Of a stretch of DNA of 64,000 bases, positions 59,570 through 64,000 are shown piece by piece; the stretch's first letter is position 1, and every line of letters starts with the position of its first letter. The notes under the pieces are model-generated. The model made no database searches and had not been told where the DNA came from. It was given only the letters and a program-made list of their open reading frames with translations. The translations under genes and the position numbers were made by a program. The DNA lies in contig MU858068.1 of the NCBI GenBank assembly GCA_033297075.1, forward strand, positions 270,142 through 334,141, in the 5' to 3' direction. The stretch is from Rhypophila decipiens (taxonomy: Eukaryota > Ascomycota > Sordariomycetes > Sordariales > Naviculisporaceae).

Positions 59570-61540
59570 ATGCCAAATATCACCGAGACAGGCTTTCTAG
59601 TTATCGGGGCTGGTCCGGCCGGGGCATCACTGGCATGCTTTCTAGCCTCCCATGGTGAGTAAAGCGTGTATTCGCGGGTCAACGGAAATGGCGGTATAGG
59701 GCTAATGGACAAACAATCATGACAAAACAGGTCTCAAAGGGATAGTCATAAGCGTTAGTCTCGGCACAGCAGACACACCACGTGCCCACATCACCAACGC
59801 AGCCGCCCTCGAGTGTCTTCGTGACATCGGCCTCGAGGAGGAGGCTATGAGACTGGGACACGACGGAGAAGACCTGAAGCATGTCAGGTATTGTCATAGC
59901 ATGGCTGGGGACGAGTTTGGAAGGGTCTATGCGTTTGGGAATGGCCCCGACTTCACAGTAGGTAAGCCCGGCTGCGAACTGTATTGACCCCAGAGAAGCA
60001 TATATCTAACCAAGGGTACACACAGCAAGGTTACCAGCTCGCCAGCCCTTGCAAGCATATCGACCTACCCCAGAATCTACTGGAGCCGATGCTAATACGA
60101 TATTCCACCACCCATGGATTTGCGGTGAGATACCAGACGAAGCTTATCGAGTTCGTAGAAGAGACCGGCGGTGATTCAGGGTACAAGACAGTTACTGCCA
60201 CAGTCCAGGATACTGTTTTTGGCCACGAGTACCAAATTCGCACCAAGTACCTCTTTGGGGCAGATGGAGCTCGCAGCAACGTAGTCAAGCAGCTTGGGAT
60301 CCCGCTTCACTCGGCTTTGAACATGGACGACAGTGTCATGATCAACGTCCTGGTGAGGGCTGACTTGACCCATCTGATGAGAAACCGAAAGGGAGACCTC
60401 CATCTCATCTTCCAGCCCGAGCACGACGAGAAGAACCCCGACCTCAAAGCCATGGCTATCCTGCGCATGATCAAGCCATGGCACGAGTGGATGTTCCTCC
60501 TCGTCGCCAAGCCGGGCTTTGACCCCCGTGCATCCAACATGCCCAATGAGTACTTCCTTCCCATCGTTAAGCAGCTAATTGGCGACGACACGCCCGCCGA
60601 CATCCTCCACGTGGCATACTGGTCCATCAACGAGACAGTGGCTGAATACTACTCAAACGCCAGTCACAACGTCTTCATCCTGGGCGACGCTGCTCACCGG
60701 CATTCCCCCGGAGCCGGTCTCGGTTCCAACACGTGCATCCAAGACGCTTACAACCTTGCCTGGAAGATTGCATATGTAGAAAGGGGGCTTGCCAGCACAG
60801 CGCTCCTCGATACCTACTCAGCCGAACGGCAACCTGTGGGTCGAGCTGTCGTCAAGCGGGCCAACGACGCCTTCCGGAATGGACACCCTCTCTTCGATCT
60901 CCTGGGCGTTGTGCTCACCCCCGACAAGGCAAACCCAGAAGCCGTCTCCCAACTTGCAAGCTCAACTCCATCAGGCGCCGAGCGACGCAAGCGCCTTCGC
61001 GAAGCTTTGCGCAATGTCAGGGGCGAGTTCAACGGGTTAGGGGCCGAGATGGGCCAGCTGTATGCCAACTCGATGGGCATTTACACCGCCGACGAGACGG
61101 CGCCGTTTGCATTGACGGGGCAGGCCGCCGAGGATCCCATCTTGTATCACCAAGCCAGCACGTATCCCGGTCGGAGACTGCCTCATGTCTGGTTGAACAA
61201 AGCTGTGCCGGAACGACCCCCCATCTCAACGATTGATCTGGCCGGCCACGGCGCTTTCACGCTGTTGACCGGCCATGGAGGAGGTGCCTGGAAGCAGGCA
61301 GCTCAAGCGGTGGGCAAAGAGCTAGGTATCGAGATCCGGGCGTATTCGATCGGGTTCCGCTTGGACTGGGAGGATGTCTACTTTGACTGGGCTGATGTCT
61401 GTGGTGTGGAGGAGTCGGGCGTTGTTCTGGTCAGGCCCGATCGGTTTGTTGCCTGGCGTGCAAAGACTGTTGTTGACGGTGGTCAGACTGGCTGCGAGGG
61501 GAAGCTGAAGGAGGTGATGAGGTCCATCTTGGGACTCTGA
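59570..61540 (+). CDS. FAD-dependent aromatic-ring monooxygenase (phenol 2-monooxygenase/PheA-TfdB type)
   Basis: Group A flavoprotein monooxygenase that hydroxylates phenolic substrates with NAD(P)H and O2. Three exons, 59570-59654, 59731-59957 and 60026-61540, give 608 aa. FAD motifs: GAGPAG in FLVIGAGPAGASLACFL near the N terminus, YLFGADGARS in the middle, and FILGDAAHRHSPGAGLGSN, the GD motif. The C-terminal 170 residues form the thioredoxin-like domain of the phenol hydroxylase family (FTLLTGHGGGAWKQAA, VVLVRPDRFVAWRA). After the first FAD motif the sequence GIVISVSLGTADTPRAH replaces the usual acidic-ended strand, an odd point. Substrate unknown; a role in lignin-derived phenol use or secondary metabolism would suit the LPMO neighbours. 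Confidence 0.88.
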
Positions 61541-61985
61541 TGGCTTCAATTCTGCCGTACATATGCGGGATTTGCTCATTGACTTTATTTCTCTGAACTT
61601 CTTGGGCCTATATTTGATCATCCGTGGAGTCGTTGCCTGATCCAAGGGCTTTATGTTCTTGCTTATTTCCTTACCGGGTAACTGAGGTAATCCACCAAAC
61701 AGACCGGAAGCCTAAATGACGTCCATCGCCGTCATCCGCGGTGGTCAGAGCTGAGTGTACGTGTCCCTGGCTTGGAACTTCATCAGATCTTCATTTTATG
61801 CAACCATTGCCTGATGAATGGTCAGAGACGACACTATGATGTTATGATGTTGCCGCAAGGGCGCCTGGGATATGTATTTAACATTGTCAGTCCGCAATAT
61901 CTGCTTCGTCTCCCGATTACCACTACAACCTCCACTACACATCAATACCACCATTTTCGGATACTTGGACGATAACATACACACC
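61541..61985. other. Intergenic region, no gene seen
   Basis: 445 bases between tandem plus-strand genes; holds the promoter of the small TUDOR-type gene. Confidence 0.5.
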
Positions 61986-62363
61986 ATGGTTCACTACGAT
62001 TTAGGGATGACAGTTCGCTATAAGCCAGTCGGAGGTTTGTACTGAGGCATTTCCAGACAACAGGAAGCCGGTGACCGAGCATCAATAACCCTTCTTCCAT
62101 AGGTCCCGAATCCGAGTCTGAAAGCGTTGGCAAGATCACGGATATCATGACCGAGCCCGGAAAGCAGGCGGGCCACGATGTCAATGCCAGCATGGAGAAT
62201 CCTAGCTATGAGGCATGTTGACCACTCTCCAAACGAACCCGACTCGTCACTGACTGCCTGGTAGATCGAGAATTTGAGCACACACAAGATGACAACCGTC
62301 TATGAGAAGAATATTCTGGGCATCGAAGAGACGTTGACCGACATGCCAAAGAAAACATGGTGA
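61986..62363 (+). CDS. Small Hva1/TUDOR-domain (hypervirulence-associated) protein
   Basis: Three exons, 61986-62034, 62103-62212 and 62265-62363, give 85 aa. The sequence VRYKPVGGPESESVGKITDI, a DVNASMENPSYEIEN segment and TTVYEKNIL match my recollection of the Hva1_TUDOR family: small beta-barrel proteins with a conserved A-S-x-E-x-P-x-Y-x-I pattern. The function is unclear; the family name comes from a fungal virulence-associated protein. Intron 2 appears to be a GC-AG intron (GAG then GCATGT..TAG), because the nearest GT choice runs into a stop after fourteen codons. Intron 1 uses GTTTGT. Too short and too spliced to be seen as one ORF. Confidence 0.65.
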
Positions 62364-63120
62364 GGGAAATCAAGGCTGCCACTGAAACACTGGCATCTTT
62401 GACGGGTTGTATGATTAAGATAAAGGTTGTCCATGGCCCCTCTGATCACTCCTTCGCCTTCATCTTGGTGCATATCAGAGATCTTGCCGTACTATCGAGA
62501 CGGTGGACTTTATAGCAGGAGCTTGGGTTTTAGATTGGATAAATTGAGAGATTTTGAGCTGAATGTGGGAACATGATATCAGATGGTTTGATCATGAGCC
62601 TTGGAGTCAGTCTTGATTCGCGAGTTGAGAATCGTATGTTTAGTGGGCTTGCTTTAGCTTCTCGGTTTCTTGCACAAACCTGCTCAACATTGCACACTCG
62701 GGATTTTCGTCACGACAAACCACAACCTTAGCAAACGGGTGTAACAGTGACATAGGCCCGGACAACAGATAAAAATATCGACCCATCAAAGCTTAATCAC
62801 CTCTGGGGACTAACGAGCTAACAAGGGGCGACGACTGGGTCATACGATGTCTAATTTTTGGCTTGGCAGTCATTGTTCTGAGCACAATTGAGGCAGAATC
62901 AACGGTGAACAGCGGACAAAAACCTACTCGCTCTCGGGAACCCAAAACTGGGATGGATCTGACCGAAATTTTGACCAACGATCCACGTTGTACAGTAACT
63001 AGAGACCTATATAATAAACTACCATTGCCCAACCGAGCATGCAGGAATAAGAAACAACACCACACAGCCACAAAACTCGCCCTTGCTCCATTCCAGACAT
63101 AGAAGCACGACCTCAGCAAC
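62364..63120. other. Intergenic region, copper transporter promoter
   Basis: About 760 bases; no gene was seen. A TATA box for the copper transporter lies at its end. I found no TTTGCTC copper-responsive element in this stretch. Confidence 0.45.
63008..63014 (+). promoter_or_regulatory. TATA box of the copper transporter gene
   Basis: TATATAA about 107 bases before the ATG at 63121. Confidence 0.45.
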
Positions 63121-63847
63121 ATGGACCACGGTGATCATTCTATGGGCGATACGATGAACGACGTCGGCAAAGGGCCTGCCTGCAAAATATCGGTTCGTCT
63201 TCTCACTCCGGATTTGTTGAGTCGTTGATGCCCGCAGCTGGTATCCCAGGCTTCACAAACTAATTCGTTGGCCTAGATGCTCTGGAACTGGAATACTATC
63301 GACACATGCTTTCTCTCGTCCACATGGCACGTCCGGTCCAGTGCCATGTTCGCTGGCTCCTGTATCGGCGTTGTCTTGCTGGTCATGTCCCTCGAGTTCC
63401 TGCGCCGTTCTGTCAAAGAATATGATCGCTTCCTGTTGCGAAAGTATACAGATCGCCAGGCAGCATTGTCTGGCACCCCGCCAGCAAATTGTGCCATGCC
63501 CGGATATCGACCAACCATCTTGGAGCAAGGCATCCGCGCCTTGCTTCACATGATCCAGTTTGCGGTCGCCTACTTTGTCATGCTGTTCGTGCCCGGTCGG
63601 TGTCGTACCCCGGCTTGAATGTAAGCTAACTCAACATCATACAGGCTCGCCATGTACTACAACGGCTACATCATCATATGTATCTTTATTGGTGCTTACC
63701 TTGGAGCCTTCATCTTCCAGTGGGAGACCTTGGGCATGTGAGTAGTCTTCCCGTACTCAGCGGGATAAACACACAGGCTAACGTAACCAATCTAGCAACG
63801 GATCACAGACGAGTGCTGTAAAAGAGGTAACTGTGTGTTGTGGTTAA
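63121..63847 (+). CDS. ctr2: Ctr-family high-affinity copper transporter
   Basis: Trimeric copper(I) importer of the plasma membrane or vacuole. Four exons, 63121-63192, 63277-63584, 63645-63737 and 63796-63847, give 174 aa. The N terminus is Met/His-rich (MDHGDHSMGDTM). MLWNWNTIDTCFLSSTWH leads into helix 1. Helix 2 carries the MxxxM copper filter (FVMLLAMYYNGY, spliced across intron 2) and helix 3 the GAYLGAF packing motif. The C terminus ends in a Cys pair (TVCCG), typical of Ctr proteins. Introns 1 and 2 both use the unusual donor GTTCGT. The choice of CTR2 over another Ctr name is by likeness only. Confidence 0.9.
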
Positions 63848-64000
63848 AGGAGCCGAGAATAACGGGATAACGGGATTAGTATATAGTCTCTAGAGAGCAG
63901 GAAATATTGTCACGGCTTGGTATACCGTGACATCCCTTATAGGCTGCAATACGTGACTTGGCTTACAAGCAAGTCAACGTTCCACCTTTTAGTGGTGTTA
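63848..64000. other. 3' flank with an 8-bp inverted repeat
   Basis: TGTCACGG at 63908-63915 and CCGTGACA at 63925-63932, separated by nine bases. Fungal gypsy-type LTRs often start with a similar TGTCACGG/TACC sequence, so this might be the edge of a solo LTR, but no target duplication or second end is visible in the window. Confidence 0.35.

Noticed and set aside
61570..61580. TTTGCTCA, a yeast Mac1-type copper element
   Set aside because: About 1.5 kb from the copper transporter start, inside the 3' flank of another gene, and present once; too weak to call.

Overview
The window is nuclear DNA of a filamentous ascomycete (Pezizomycotina, most likely a Sordariomycete). Most genes carry one to four introns of roughly 50-100 nt with GTRNGT donors and CTRAC/CTGAC branch points. 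Many promoters have TATA boxes or pyrimidine-rich leaders. The families are typically fungal: Zn2Cys6 regulator, RTA1-like protein, AA9 LPMOs, LaeA-like methyltransferase, NLR-type STAND proteins. I spliced each gene by hand and checked that the phases close. The rank of the organism is inferred; no marker gene was compared with a database.

Layout. 1-2.9 kb holds nothing I can support. 2.9-4.8 kb: PTR2 oligopeptide transporter. 5.4-10.3 kb: two decayed genes, an NB-ARC/TPR NLR pseudogene and a frameshifted fungal family of unknown function. 10.3-13.9 kb: Dabb-domain protein, RTA1-like membrane protein, F-box protein. 14.1-16.8 kb: a divergent ER-targeted pair, a PDI-like protein without CxxC (C-terminal HEEL) and a prolyl-4-hydroxylase-type dioxygenase. 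17.1-19.8 kb: Zn2Cys6 regulator. 21.9-29.1 kb: a housekeeping block with mitochondrial ribosomal protein S19, TAF10, MRE11 and APC10/DOC1. 29.5-34.0 kb: a short-chain dehydrogenase with a 1-nt frameshift, a saccharopine dehydrogenase-like protein lacking both catalytic residues, and an NMNAT/POF1-like protein.

35.9-46.3 kb is the most unusual part. It holds a 1512-aa SesB-like hydrolase/NACHT/ankyrin NLR, a beta-rich unknown protein with a strongly acidic tail, and, divergent from the latter, a 937-aa ankyrin-like/subtilisin protein with an intact Asp-His-Ser triad. The arrangement recalls known fungal allorecognition loci in which a subtilisin-like protease acts on a neighbouring cell-death executor. 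I propose it as a candidate immune or incompatibility module.

48-64 kb is accessory: a small Ser-rich protein, an MDR oxidoreductase, two short AA9 LPMO genes on either side of a LaeA-like methyltransferase, and a FAD aromatic monooxygenase. Two inverted copies of a MITE-like element built from 22-bp subrepeats flank the LPMO/methyltransferase block. The window ends with a small Hva1/TUDOR-type protein and a Ctr-type copper transporter. I found no rRNA, tRNA, CRISPR array or intact autonomous transposon.
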